From contig DAIDLI010000155.1 in the NCBI GenBank assembly GCA_027449545.1, positions 1 to 64,000 of the forward strand: a stretch of 64,000 nt of DNA. Direction: 5' to 3'. Positions 37,494 through 47,228 of the stretch are shown here, piece after piece; the stretch's first letter is position 1, and each line of letters starts with the position of its first letter. The position numbers and the translations under genes were made by a program. Origin of the DNA: Acidobacteriaceae bacterium (GTDB lineage Bacteria; Acidobacteriota; Terriglobia; Terriglobales; Acidobacteriaceae). Below the pieces are notes generated by a model, which was not told the origin of the DNA, ran no database searches, and worked only from the letters and a program-made list of their open reading frames with translations.

Positions 37494-40400
37494 CTAGAAA
37501 GTCAGCTTCAGTGAAAACTGGCCGGAGCGGTTGCCGCCGGGCGCGTACAGCGCGCTCTGTCCGCCGTTCGCTGAACTCTGGTTCCATGTCCCGGTCACCT
37601 GGCCGAAGACAGGATTTCCATTATTCGCGAAGAAGCCGTTGTTGAAGGGACCGAAGGCAGGGTGGTTCAGGATATTAAACAAGTCCGCCTCGAACACGAG
37701 ATGGAGGGCATCGTGAATAGGGAAGTTGCGCTGCGCGGAAAAGTTCCAGGTCGCCATTCCGAGAGCCCTGATCACGTTGCGGGAGAAATTGCCCTGCCTG
37801 GCCGGTGCCCCGTTTACGCCCGGCGGCGGATCCTTGAACGCGGCAGGGTTGATCGCTTTACCGGCCGGATATTGCGGCCCTGTCAGGTACAAGGGCACGC
37901 CAGGAACGACATCGGGCCGAATAAGGGCCGCGGCCCCTACTTGGGATGCGTTACCAGCAAAGTCGCCATCCACGATATTCACCGGCGGCCCGGACTGGAT
38001 CGAAATGATGTCGTTCGTAGACCAGTCGCGGGTAAGCGCCCGCAGAAAGAAATTGCTCTTCACTGCCGGAGGTTGGTAGGTGACGGCCGCCGAGAACAGA
38101 TTACGAATGTCAAAATCTGCATCGCCACGGTTTTCGTTGACGTTGGCCTGGGTCTCGCCGGGATAGATGAAGGTTACCCAATTGCCATACGAACCGTCAT
38201 CGATAGCGTGAGACCATGTATAGTCCACAAGCGCCTGGAGTCCATGACTTAGCTGGCGCTGGAACACCGCTTGCAATGCGTTGTAGTTCGCGGTACCTGT
38301 TTCATCTACCAGCCATGCCTCGGCATAGTTTGGATTTGGGTTGTCGGTGGCCTCAGCTTCCTCAAGCCGCTTCTCCACGGCGCCGACATAGGATATGGTG
38401 AAACTCTGATCGTTGCCCAGGGCCTGCTGCAAGGATACGTTGAATTCCTGCGACCAGGGCAAATTCATATTCGGCTGAATGCCGTACAAGGGGAGCCCAT
38501 TGGTCGCATTGGGCTGCACGTTGACCGGCGCTGCAGCATTTGCTGACCCAGCCGTTGGAGGATAGGTAGCGCCAAAAATGTAGCTGTCTGCCCCATATGG
38601 GTAAAGAGGCTCATCGATAGCTTCCTGGTTGAGCAGCTCCGAGTCGGACAGGCCGTAGAAGATCCCCCATCCGCCGCGGAGGATGAGCTCCCTGCCAGGT
38701 GTTGTCAGCAGCCTGTAGGCTCCGCCAATGCGTGGCGCGATGTTGCCCCAGTGAGTCGTGTAGGGCGGCGTTCCCGGCGGAGCATACGCCAGATTGGCGA
38801 GACTCGTCAGGCTGAAGCCGGTGATGCCCGGCAGGGGGGTGCTTTCTGTTGTCTGAGGCGCGAAGTCCACGTCCCAGCGCAGACCATAGGTCATATTGAA
38901 ACGCGAATTCACGCGCCAGGTATCCTGGGCATATGCGCCCAGATTCTGGAGCTTGTAGCGCCCAGGAGCATAATAGGAATTGACCAGCAAAAAGGGCGTG
39001 CCCGTCTCAAATTCCGAAGGAGCAAGGAAGATAGGGATGCTCCAATACGTAGCCTGTCCGTAGTTGGGCATCATGCGACGATAGTCAAGGCCGAACTTCA
39101 GGTTATGCGCCCCCATCAGCACGGAGAGTGAATCCACGAAGTTCCATTGCCGCTGGTAATTTGTCGCAAAGTTTCCGTTGGTCTCCGTCATGCCGTCGCC
39201 AAAGGCACCATCCACATACAGATTTGCATTCGAGAAGTTGTATGGACCGGGGAAAAAAGTAGGAGCAGGCGGTGGCGCACCGCCATAGGCGCTGGTCACT
39301 TGCGAGGATGAGCTTCCGCCGCTCACGCTATAGTTTGCGCGAAAATCGTCGACCACATGGTCGGACGCTATCCATGTCAATCCGGCAGTGGCTGTCTTGG
39401 TAATGTCCTTTTCAAGGGCCAGGTCATTGACCTCTGTTGCAGTGATGGTGGCGCTGGACGGTGCATGGTCGTAGCGGGCAAACAAACTCAGATTGTTGGA
39501 CAAGTGATAGTCCAGGCGTAGGCTGGCTGCATAGGCATTATAGGGTTGCGAGTAGCTCGCATTGTAGAGAACGATGCCGGAGCCCGGGCTTGTATCCGTT
39601 GCATTTGCGGGGGGCGCAGGAAACATATCTACATAAGGCTGCATGGCGGGTATGGTTCCTGCCCGGACGCCCTGATCAAAGGTGGTGGCGATTAACTGCC
39701 CCGGTTGAACCAAGCGAAGGTTTTCATCGGAAAAGAAGAAAAACGCCTTGTCCTTCAAGATGGGACCGCCGACCACGCCTCCGAAGTCGTTCTGGATTTC
39801 GGGTGCTTTAGGCTGACCGTAGTAATCGTTGAACCAGTTATTCGCATCGAATACGGTGTTGCGCAGATACTCGAACAGATTCCCGTGAAAGTGGTTTGTC
39901 CCGGAGCTCGTAACGATTCCGATTTGCCCGCCCATGGTGCGGCCGTACTCCGGTGCGAAGGTTGAAGTTTCAATACGAAACTCTTGCAGGTCATCCACCG
40001 AGACCAGTGCCATGGTTCCACCCACGATATTGGTGGCACCTACAGCGCCGGCTCCTCCAGGCCCAGGTGTTCCCACATTGATTCCAATATTGGCGCTCAC
40101 GCCATCGATCATCCAGTAATTTTCATCGCCGCGCTGGCCATTGACGACGAACCCTCCCGAGGCGCCATCATTCGTCGCCGCGCTTCCCGCGTTGGTATTG
40201 ACGCCGGGCGTCATATACAGGAGCGACTGAAAGCTGCGGCCGTTCAGAGGAAGGTTCTTCACGAACTGGCGATCGACCACCGTGCTCACCGAAGCATCCG
40301 TCGTATCGATGTTGTTTGCGCCCGCGGTTACTGTTACGGACGAAGAAACGGCGCCAACCTCCATTTTGACGTCTTCGGTGATATGGTCGCCGACGTTGGC

Positions 40401-40733
40401 GATGATCCCCATAAGGGCAATCTGTTTAAAGCCCTGCTTGCTCACCGTGACGTCATAAGTTCCAGGGGGGACGGTCGCAAAGCTGTAGTTACCAGACGAA
40501 TTGGTCGTTGTTGTATTCGAGATTCCGGTTTGAGTGTTGCGGATCATCACGGACGCGTCCGGTATGGTGGCCCCAGAAGCATCAACGACGTGACCGGAGA
40601 TCGCGGCTGTTGGCATTTGCGCCATGACGGCGCGACTGGTGAACAGAAGGCAAAGCAGAATGGGGAAGGCAGAGAGCACTTTTCGGAACACTACACTCGC
40701 GTTTGCCGTTGATAATTTGCGCAGATTCATCAC
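37494..40733 (-). CDS. TonB-dependent receptor, Oar-type, complete
   Basis: A 1,079-aa outer-membrane receptor. Order: signal peptide (1-39, ending VMAQ), carboxypeptidase-regulatory domain (ISGHVVDASGATIPDASV, about 43-130), plug domain with the family segment LPLNGRSFQSLLYMTPGV, then a ~800-residue barrel ending in LKLTF. The Oar family imports or binds large ligands and is expanded in Acidobacteriota, usually without SusD. The start has GAGGT close upstream. Its upstream region carries two copies of a LacI-like element. Divergent GH106-type enzymes suggest a plant-derived or microbial glycan ligand. Confidence 0.95.
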   Translation of the reverse strand: MMNLRKLSTANASVVFRKVLSAFPILLCLLFTSRAVMAQMPTAAISGHVVDASGATIPDASVMIRNTQTGISNTTTTNSSGNYSFATVPPGTYDVTVSKQGFKQIALMGIIANVGDHITEDVKMEVGAVSSSVTVTAGANNIDTTDASVSTVVDRQFVKNLPLNGRSFQSLLYMTPGVNTNAGSAATNDGASGGFVVNGQRGDENYWMIDGVSANIGINVGTPGPGGAGAVGATNIVGGTMALVSVDDLQEFRIETSTFAPEYGRTMGGQIGIVTSSGTNHFHGNLFEYLRNTVFDANNWFNDYYGQPKAPEIQNDFGGVVGGPILKDKAFFFFSDENLRLVQPGQLIATTFDQGVRAGTIPAMQPYVDMFPAPPANATDTSPGSGIVLYNASYSQPYNAYAASLRLDYHLSNNLSLFARYDHAPSSATITATEVNDLALEKDITKTATAGLTWIASDHVVDDFRANYSVSGGSSSSQVTSAYGGAPPPAPTFFPGPYNFSNANLYVDGAFGDGMTETNGNFATNYQRQWNFVDSLSVLMGAHNLKFGLDYRRMMPNYGQATYWSIPIFLAPSEFETGTPFLLVNSYYAPGRYKLQNLGAYAQDTWRVNSRFNMTYGLRWDVDFAPQTTESTPLPGITGFSLTSLANLAYAPPGTPPYTTHWGNIAPRIGGAYRLLTTPGRELILRGGWGIFYGLSDSELLNQEAIDEPLYPYGADSYIFGATYPPTAGSANAAAPVNVQPNATNGLPLYGIQPNMNLPWSQEFNVSLQQALGNDQSFTISYVGAVEKRLEEAEATDNPNPNYAEAWLVDETGTANYNALQAVFQRQLSHGLQALVDYTWSHAIDDGSYGNWVTFIYPGETQANVNENRGDADFDIRNLFSAAVTYQPPAVKSNFFLRALTRDWSTNDIISIQSGPPVNIVDGDFAGNASQVGAAALIRPDVVPGVPLYLTGPQYPAGKAINPAAFKDPPPGVNGAPARQGNFSRNVIRALGMATWNFSAQRNFPIHDALHLVFEADLFNILNHPAFGPFNNGFFANNGNPVFGQVTGTWNQSSANGGQSALYAPGGNRSGQFSLKLTF

Positions 40734-40798
40734 TACCTCACAAGGAATTCTGATTTCTCTTCCATGGCCCGCAACTGCCCCTGGGGGCGGGACTGAGC

Positions 40799-40813
40799 AT
40801 GAGACGATTCAAA
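40799..40813. promoter_or_regulatory. Candidate LacI-family operator, proximal copy
   Basis: The 15-mer ATGAGACGATTCAAA lies 66 bp upstream of the receptor start. On the minus strand its core TGAATCGTCTCA matches a LacI-family consensus (TGAAACGTTTCA) at 10 of 12 positions, with the central CG. An exact second copy lies 80 bp further out. Regulation by a LacI-type protein is an inference; no such gene is in the window. Confidence 0.45.
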
Positions 40814-40878
40814 TCAATTCCCCAAGCAGCTCATTTGTCGGATGTCAAACAGTTTCTGTTGCCTTGGAGGAACGGGGA

Positions 40879-40893
40879 ATGAGACGATTCAAA
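40879..40893. promoter_or_regulatory. Candidate LacI-family operator, distal copy
   Basis: An exact copy of the 15-mer at 40799-40813 lies 80 bp further from the receptor start. Two identical imperfect dyads at this spacing could support repression by looping. Confidence 0.45.
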
Positions 40894-41326
40894 CTAATAG
40901 GATGGGATTTTATAGAACATTTTCGCCACCTGTCAAGGATTCTCTGCGTCGTGCTCGAAAGAAATCTCGGACTTTAATCCTAAATTCTTCAAAAACCTTG
41001 CACTTGGAAGCGTTTGACTCCCCAGACTCGATGAGATGCGGCTTGGCCATCGGGACTCCTGCCTCTTCTGCTCGCGTTCGGCTCGATGGGTGCGGCGGCA
41101 GGAGATGCTTACCAGCGCGTCCTGATGGCGTTCGGGAGAGGAGCTTCCTTGCTGGATGGCCTTATCGGACCCGGAGCCCGCTTCGCCAACTGCGCGGTGC
41201 TCGTACGAACATCCACATTCCGCCCTGAAGCTGGTTACAATCGATTCCACGCCAACACAATCCGAAGTAGGTGGCTGAGCTGGCAATCCTTCAATCTTCC
41301 CGCTCGTAGGTTCCGGATCTCTCTCA
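40894..41326. other. Intergenic region between divergent receptor and GH106 genes
   Basis: No credible gene is seen; open frames here are out-of-phase extensions of the GH106 coding strand. A third CG-centred element (GGAAGCGTTTGA around 41007-41018) is weakly LacI-like. Promoters for the GH106 pair should lie here, but no strong boxes were found. Confidence 0.5.
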
Positions 41327-44293
41327 ATGGCTAATATCCAATCTGAAGGGCCGAGGTGCGAATTGTTAAGGAATCGAAATTTCCAGATTAGGACTGAGAT
41401 AGCCGTTTTCATTTTCGTGTCCGTCATCGCGCCGGGGCTCTCCCCGTCGGTGCATGCGCAAACGGAGAGCACTGTCAGAAACGAATTTCGCAATCCGCCC
41501 AAGAAGTTCCGGCCGATGGTTCGCTGGTGGTGGCCAGGCGGCGATGTCACCGACCCGGAGATTCGGAGGGAAATCGGCATCCTCGATAGCCATGGATTCG
41601 GCGGCGCCGAGATCCAACCCTTGAATACATTCACCTTCCTCCCGAGTCATTTCGCCTTTGCCCCACAGAAGCTCTCCGAAGAAGAGTTGGAGCGGGTGAA
41701 TGACTTTGCCACGCCAACCTTTTTCAAACATGTGCGGGTGGCGGCGGGTGCAGCAAAGGCCCACGGCATGTGGATCGACGATACGTTCGGCTCGGGCTGG
41801 CCGTTTGGGGGGAGTGCGATTACGCCAGAACTCTCGTCAATCCAGTTGAGTTCTACAGATAATGTTGTTGTCGGGTCCCAGGGTTTCACTGGGAAACTGA
41901 AGATCCCCAAGTTTGAACCTGATCTGATGGAATCGTTGCTGATAAAGGACGGATCGAGGCCAGTTTGGCCGAAAGGATGGGAGGAGCGCTTCGAGGCACG
42001 GAGCAAAGTCGTGGCCGTGGTTGCAATGCGTGAAGATGCGTCGCAGCCGTATCCAGCGCACCGCCCCATCATGCTTGACCGCAGCTCAACCGTGGTGCTC
42101 ACGAATCGCATGCAGCCTGACGGCTTGGTCGATTGGAAGGTCCCCGCTGGTAAGTGGCACATCTTTGTATTCCGGCAAATCCCGACGCGCGCAACCGTGG
42201 ATTTCGTCGCCGGTACGGGGCCGCAACTCGTATTGGACCACTTAAACAAGGCTGCGTTCGAAGCCCATGCGGCCCACGTCGGTGATCCATTGGTTGCCGC
42301 TCTCGGGCCCGACGTGGGAACTTCACTCCGCGCTATCTTCTGCGACAGCCTGGAGGTTCAGGAAGACCTTTGGTGGACTGACGACTTTCTTGAGCAGTTC
42401 AGAAAGCGCCGCGGATACGATCTAACCCCCTATCTACCCGTGCTGCGCGAGCCAGGCTATAACGATCCCTACTTTGAGGGCGCCATCGGCCCTCCCGCGT
42501 ATAACGTGACCGGCGGCGATGCGATTCGTGCGGATTATTGGAAAACTGTTTCCGAGCTCATCTTTGACGGGTTCTATCACCCGTTCGATGAATGGGCAGC
42601 GCAGCACCACCTTCTCTCGCGAGTGCAGGCGCACGGATCACCTGGCAATTTGCTCAAAATATATGGCACTGCGAGCATTCCGGAAACCGAAGAACTCGCT
42701 GGCAACAACACCGTGAACTTCATGAAGCTCGCCTCTTCGGCCGGCTACGATTATGGACGAAAGCTGGTTAGCAGTGAGAGTTTTGTTGCTTACGGAAATC
42801 CCTATCGCACCACGCCGGAGATTGTGATTGCCGACAGCAACAAACTTTTCATCTCCGGAATTAACGAGATCATCTACCATGGCTTTCCTTACAAACTCGA
42901 TGCAGGCCCCAAAGGAATTGGCTGGTTTCCTTTCAAGAGCTACAGCTCACAATTCAATGAGGCCAATCCGTTCTGGCCATTCCTTGGGAAGATCAACTCA
43001 TATATCACCCGAATTCAGTACATCGCCCAGACCGGCGCCAGTGATCTTCAGGTCGCCATTTTTCGCAGCAGCCTGAGCCAGGACGACACAGGACCTGCGC
43101 CAGCATCGGGGCCGATGCCGGACCCATTTCCAGGAATCGAAGATGCGCTCACTTCAGCCGGCTTGAGTTTTGGATTTGTCAATGAGGAGACGCTTCTCGG
43201 CGGTAGCACAATGGGCAGAACATTCTCCACCAGCGGAGGCGGGCGCTACAAGGCTATTGTCATTCCTCACGAAACCAGGGTTTCTCCGGAGTTGGTGAAG
43301 AAGCTGGAATCTTTTGCCAATGCGGGTGTGCCGATCATCTTGATCGGAGGGTTGCCAGGAGCAAATGCGAGTTTTGCTTCGCTCAAGCAAGACCGCGACC
43401 GGATCGACGCGGGACTTGCGAAGATCGCGCGCGCTCCATGTGCGGAGATGTCAGCAAATCCCACGGACGCTGCCTCCCATCTTGCGACTCTAATCCCCCC
43501 TCAGGTGAGCGTTGTCTCCGGTGATGTTCTTCCCTTCCTCAAGAAGTCCATCGGCGCAACCAGCTTCTACCTGCTCACGAACCCTAACAGCAGCAGCTCC
43601 AATGCGGTGGTCGCATTCAATGAAACCGCCGTGCCGCAGGTATGGGATCCATGGACAGGGAATGTGCACGGGACGACCTTCACACGCAAGGATGGGCGCG
43701 TGCGTCTCAGCGTGGCCTTGCCGGCCTTCGGATCGGAGTTGATCGCTTTCAATCGTGCGAGCCGGATGTCTATCCCCGCGGCAAAACAATGGGCGGAGAT
43801 GAAAAGTGAGCATGTCGGCGCCCGCGGATGGAGCGTTACCGCCGTCGGCGGCTCGAAACAAGGTGTGGGTATTCACCTGCATCTGCATATGGAGAAGCTT
43901 CAAGACTGGCTGAACGTACCCGAACTGCGCACGTTTTCTGGACGGGCAGCCTACACCACCCACGTTTCGGTGTCGGGGGAAGAACTCAACCATGCTGGGC
44001 GCGTGGTTCTCGATATGGGAGAAGTAAAGGATGCAGCGGAGATAAAGGTAAATGGCATCGAAGCCGGACAACTCGTCTCCCAGCCCTTCTCGCTGAACAT
44101 TCGGCCTCTGCTTCACTCCGGGGATAATGTTCTGGAAATAACCGTGGTCAATACGCTCACCAATTTTGTAAGCTCCCTTCAAGCTCCAAAGAACGCGCTA
44201 AGTAGGAATCGTCACTATTTACCCGCATCATCCGGGCTGCTCGGACCTGTCGTGCTCATTTATGAGATGGGACCCTCGCGAGCAACCCTGTGA
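41327..44293 (+). CDS. GH106-type glycoside hydrolase (alpha-L-rhamnosidase family), copy 1
   Basis: A 988-aa secreted glycosidase. After a signal peptide (about residues 20-45, ending VHAQ), the mature N-terminus has the diagnostic FRNPPKKFRPMVRWWWPGGDV block followed by REIGILDSHGFGGAEIQP. Long family-typical blocks follow, including FCDSLEV, RRGYDLTPYLPVL and an ETEELAGNN motif. A C-terminal beta-sandwich (WLNVPELRTFSG...LDMGEVKDAAEIKVNG) is consistent with GH106 carbohydrate-binding-like domains. Known members release alpha-L-rhamnose from glycans such as rhamnogalacturonan. The ribosome-binding site is weak. A close paralogue starts 25 bp downstream, and the first 170 bp of the mature regions are nearly identical. 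Confidence 0.88.
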   Translation: MANIQSEGPRCELLRNRNFQIRTEIAVFIFVSVIAPGLSPSVHAQTESTVRNEFRNPPKKFRPMVRWWWPGGDVTDPEIRREIGILDSHGFGGAEIQPLNTFTFLPSHFAFAPQKLSEEELERVNDFATPTFFKHVRVAAGAAKAHGMWIDDTFGSGWPFGGSAITPELSSIQLSSTDNVVVGSQGFTGKLKIPKFEPDLMESLLIKDGSRPVWPKGWEERFEARSKVVAVVAMREDASQPYPAHRPIMLDRSSTVVLTNRMQPDGLVDWKVPAGKWHIFVFRQIPTRATVDFVAGTGPQLVLDHLNKAAFEAHAAHVGDPLVAALGPDVGTSLRAIFCDSLEVQEDLWWTDDFLEQFRKRRGYDLTPYLPVLREPGYNDPYFEGAIGPPAYNVTGGDAIRADYWKTVSELIFDGFYHPFDEWAAQHHLLSRVQAHGSPGNLLKIYGTASIPETEELAGNNTVNFMKLASSAGYDYGRKLVSSESFVAYGNPYRTTPEIVIADSNKLFISGINEIIYHGFPYKLDAGPKGIGWFPFKSYSSQFNEANPFWPFLGKINSYITRIQYIAQTGASDLQVAIFRSSLSQDDTGPAPASGPMPDPFPGIEDALTSAGLSFGFVNEETLLGGSTMGRTFSTSGGGRYKAIVIPHETRVSPELVKKLESFANAGVPIILIGGLPGANASFASLKQDRDRIDAGLAKIARAPCAEMSANPTDAASHLATLIPPQVSVVSGDVLPFLKKSIGATSFYLLTNPNSSSSNAVVAFNETAVPQVWDPWTGNVHGTTFTRKDGRVRLSVALPAFGSELIAFNRASRMSIPAAKQWAEMKSEHVGARGWSVTAVGGSKQGVGIHLHLHMEKLQDWLNVPELRTFSGRAAYTTHVSVSGEELNHAGRVVLDMGEVKDAAEIKVNGIEAGQLVSQPFSLNIRPLLHSGDNVLEITVVNTLTNFVSSLQAPKNALSRNRHYLPASSGLLGPVVLIYEMGPSRATL
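41439..41520 (+). repeat. 82-bp identical tract shared with 44401-44482
   Basis: This stretch, coding for the end of the signal peptide and the start of the mature GH106 protein, is base-for-base identical to 44401-44482. Near identity (about six mismatches) continues to about 41609 versus 44571. The rest of the two genes differs far more, including at silent sites, which suggests local gene conversion. Confidence 0.85.
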
Positions 44294-44318
44294 CTTCAGT
44301 CGTACTGCAAGGACATCC

Positions 44319-47228
44319 ATGAATATCAAGCATGATCGAAGCTTCCCGGCAAGAGCTGTCATGGGCGTAGCCGTTGTCCTCTGCGTCATCGCGGCGGGGA
44401 TCTCCCCGTCGGTGCATGCGCAAACGGAGAGCACTGTCAGAAACGAATTTCGCAATCCGCCCAAGAAGTTCCGGCCGATGGTCCGCTGGTGGTGGCCGGG
44501 CGGCGATGTCACCGACCCGGAGATTAGAAGAGAAATCGGCATCCTCGATAGCCATGGATTCGGCGGCGTCGAGATTCAGCCCTTCAACATATTTGTCTTC
44601 ACCCCCAACCTCCTATCGAAAGAAGAGATGGAGCGCGTGAATGACTTTGCCACGCCAAGCTTCTTCAAGCATGTGCGGGTGGCGGCGGATGCGGCCAAAG
44701 CTCATGGAATGTGGGTCGACGACACGTTCGGGACGGGTTGGCCCTTTGGCGGCGGCGTTGCCATCACTCCCGAACTCTCGTCCATTGATCTGCGCTCCGC
44801 GGACAATATTGTGGTTGGCCCCCAAAACTTCTCCGGAAAATTGACCATCCCCAAATTTCATCCTGATCCTATAGCTTCCCTGATGAAGATGGTAGGAGCG
44901 GAGCCCGTTTGGCCAAAAGGATGGGAGCAGCGATTCGAGGCGCGCAGCAAAATCGTCGCAGTGGTCGCTATGCGTGAAGCCTCGCCGCACGCTTCTGCAA
45001 CAGACAAGCCCACATTACTTGACCGCAGTTCTGCCGTGGTGCTGACGGATCGCCTGCGCCCCGATGGCTCTCTGCATTGGGAGATTCCCGCAGGCAAGTG
45101 GCATATCTTTGTCTTCCGGCAATTTCCCACGCGTGAACCAGTGGGAGGCGCCGCGGGCACCGGGCCGCAACTTGTCTTGGATCATTTGAACAAAGCTGCG
45201 TTCGAGGCGCATGCAGCCCGCGTGGGCAATCCTTTGATCGCCGCTCTGGGCCCCGATGTCGGCACTTCCTTCCGCGCCATTTTCTGCGACAGCCTGGAAG
45301 TGGACGAGCATCTCTGGTGGACGGACGATTTTCTCCAGCAGTTCAAACAGCGCCGCGGATATGATTTGACTCCATATCTCGGCGTCCTGTATGAACCCGG
45401 CTACAACAACTATTCGCCCAGCGGCCCGCCGATCTTCAACGTAGCCGGCGGCGACGCAATTCGTGCAGATTATTGGAAAACTGTCTCCGAACTCATCTTT
45501 GAGGGGTTCTATCATCCCTTCGACGCATGGGCGAGACAGCACGAACTATTCTCGCGCGTGCAGGCTCACGGCGCGCCCGGCGATCTGCTCAAGTTGTATG
45601 GCGATGCAAGCATTCCTGAAACCGAGGAGTTGGCGGGCGGAAACACTGTCAATTTCATGAAGCTCGCTTCTTCAGCAGGTTACGATTACGGGCGGAGAAT
45701 CGTTTCCAGCGAAAGTTTTATTGCACAGGGTGATCCTTTTGGAACCACACCGGAGGTCTTTAAGGCTGACACCGACAAACTCCTCATCTCCGGGATCGAT
45801 GAAATCATCTACCATGGATTCCCTTACAAGTTCGACGCCGGGCCCAGAGGGATTGGCTGGTATCCGTTCAGCAAATACACCTCACAAATGAATGAGGTCA
45901 ATCCGTTTTGGCCGTTCATTGGGAAAATCAATACCTATATCACTCGGCTCCAATATATTGCCCAGACCGGAACCAGCCATCTTCAGGTCGCGATCTTTCG
46001 CAGCAGTCTGAGTCAGGATGATACGGGGCCTCCGCCGGCAGCAGGGCCGGTGCCCGATCCGTTTCCGGCAATTGAAAAGGCGCTTACCGCGGCGGGATTG
46101 AGTTTTGGATTTGTCAATGAAGATACACTCCTGCACGGCACAGCAACGAACAGAAGTCTTGTCACCCACGGCGGCGGCGTCTACAAAGCCCTTGTGATAC
46201 CCAATGCAACCAATGTTTCTCCCCAGTTAGTGAAGAAGCTGCAACTCTTTGCTGATGCGCGGGTACCGATTGTGTTTGTAGGTGGTTTGCCCGGAGCCAA
46301 CGCAAGTTTCATGACTCTCCAACAAGACCGCGCGCAGGTCAGCGCGGGCCTTCGTCGAATGAACCGGGTCTCAAGCACCGGAATATCGTCAAATGCTGTG
46401 GATGCCGCTTCGCGGCTCACTGTTCTGATACCACCTCAAGTGACATTCGTCTCTGGCGATGTTCTTGCCTTTCTCAAGAAATCCATAGGCAAAACAAGGT
46501 TCTACCTCCTCACCAATCCTGACGCCAACAGTGCCAGCGCGGTGGTGGAATTCAACGAAAGTGCTGTGCCGCAGATATGGGATCCATGGACAGGCGAAGT
46601 GCGCGGGACGAAGTTCAGCCGGAAGAGTGGCCAGGTGAGTCTCAGCGTGGCATTGCCGCCCTTCGGCTCCAAACTGATCGCCTTCAACGATGAAAGCGAT
46701 ATGCGCCTCCCTGCGCCGACGCATTGGACGGAGTTGGAACAAGAAAATATCGGCGCGGGAGGCTGGAGCGTGGATGCCGTAGGCGACTCGGAGCAAGGCG
46801 TCGGCGTTCATCTGCACCTGGATATGGCAAAGCTGCAAGACTGGCTCAAGGTGCCCGAACTCCGCACGTTTTCAGGAACCGCAACGTACACCACACATAT
46901 TTCCGTATCGCAGGACAAGCTCAAACATGCTGGACGAGCGGTTCTCGACCTGGGGAATGTGAAAGATGCAGCTGACGTAAAGGTAAATGGCGTCGATGCC
47001 GGGCAAGTCGTTATGCCGCCCTTCTCGCTCGATATTCGCCCTCTCCTGCATGCTGGGAAGAATGTTCTGGAAATCACCGTGGCGAACTCCCTCACGAATT
47101 ATGTGAGCACCGTCCAATTTCCGAAGAGTCCCCTGGGAGAACGTCCTCATTACCCGCCCGTCTCTTCCGGCCTTCTCGGCCCGGTCATGTTGGAGTACGA
47201 AGCAAGAGCTTCGCAAAGAACCCAGTGA
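44319..47228 (+). CDS. GH106-type glycoside hydrolase (alpha-L-rhamnosidase family), copy 2
   Basis: A 969-aa secreted paralogue of the product of 41327-44293, with the same domain order and motifs (RPMVRWWWPGGDV, REIGILDSHGFGGVEIQP, FCDSLEV, RRGYDLTPYLGVL, ETEELAGGN and a C-terminal beta-sandwich). The start is the ATG at 44319, preceded by AAGGA at 5 nt spacing; the in-frame codon at 44262 would overlap copy 1 and lacks a ribosome-binding site. The signal peptide ends VHAQ. The 25-bp gap to copy 1 implies one transcript. Differences in the region after residue 60 and in loops suggest different linkage or substrate preference. Confidence 0.88.
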   Translation: MNIKHDRSFPARAVMGVAVVLCVIAAGISPSVHAQTESTVRNEFRNPPKKFRPMVRWWWPGGDVTDPEIRREIGILDSHGFGGVEIQPFNIFVFTPNLLSKEEMERVNDFATPSFFKHVRVAADAAKAHGMWVDDTFGTGWPFGGGVAITPELSSIDLRSADNIVVGPQNFSGKLTIPKFHPDPIASLMKMVGAEPVWPKGWEQRFEARSKIVAVVAMREASPHASATDKPTLLDRSSAVVLTDRLRPDGSLHWEIPAGKWHIFVFRQFPTREPVGGAAGTGPQLVLDHLNKAAFEAHAARVGNPLIAALGPDVGTSFRAIFCDSLEVDEHLWWTDDFLQQFKQRRGYDLTPYLGVLYEPGYNNYSPSGPPIFNVAGGDAIRADYWKTVSELIFEGFYHPFDAWARQHELFSRVQAHGAPGDLLKLYGDASIPETEELAGGNTVNFMKLASSAGYDYGRRIVSSESFIAQGDPFGTTPEVFKADTDKLLISGIDEIIYHGFPYKFDAGPRGIGWYPFSKYTSQMNEVNPFWPFIGKINTYITRLQYIAQTGTSHLQVAIFRSSLSQDDTGPPPAAGPVPDPFPAIEKALTAAGLSFGFVNEDTLLHGTATNRSLVTHGGGVYKALVIPNATNVSPQLVKKLQLFADARVPIVFVGGLPGANASFMTLQQDRAQVSAGLRRMNRVSSTGISSNAVDAASRLTVLIPPQVTFVSGDVLAFLKKSIGKTRFYLLTNPDANSASAVVEFNESAVPQIWDPWTGEVRGTKFSRKSGQVSLSVALPPFGSKLIAFNDESDMRLPAPTHWTELEQENIGAGGWSVDAVGDSEQGVGVHLHLDMAKLQDWLKVPELRTFSGTATYTTHISVSQDKLKHAGRAVLDLGNVKDAADVKVNGVDAGQVVMPPFSLDIRPLLHAGKNVLEITVANSLTNYVSTVQFPKSPLGERPHYPPVSSGLLGPVMLEYEARASQRTQ
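44401..44482 (+). repeat. 82-bp identical tract shared with 41439-41520
   Basis: Second copy of the identical tract described at 41439-41520, lying at the same place in the second GH106 gene. The two copies are in direct orientation about 2.96 kb apart, so recombination between them could delete or fuse the genes. Confidence 0.85.

Noticed and set aside
41004-41019. Third LacI-like element in the receptor/GH106 intergenic region
   Set aside because: Only the central CG and a few flanking bases fit, so it is too weak to list as a site on its own.
40933-41634. Minus-strand frame crossing the start of the first GH106 gene
   Set aside because: It runs antisense over the conserved GH106 N-terminus, and the same out-of-phase peptide recurs at 44228-44542 because the DNA is duplicated.
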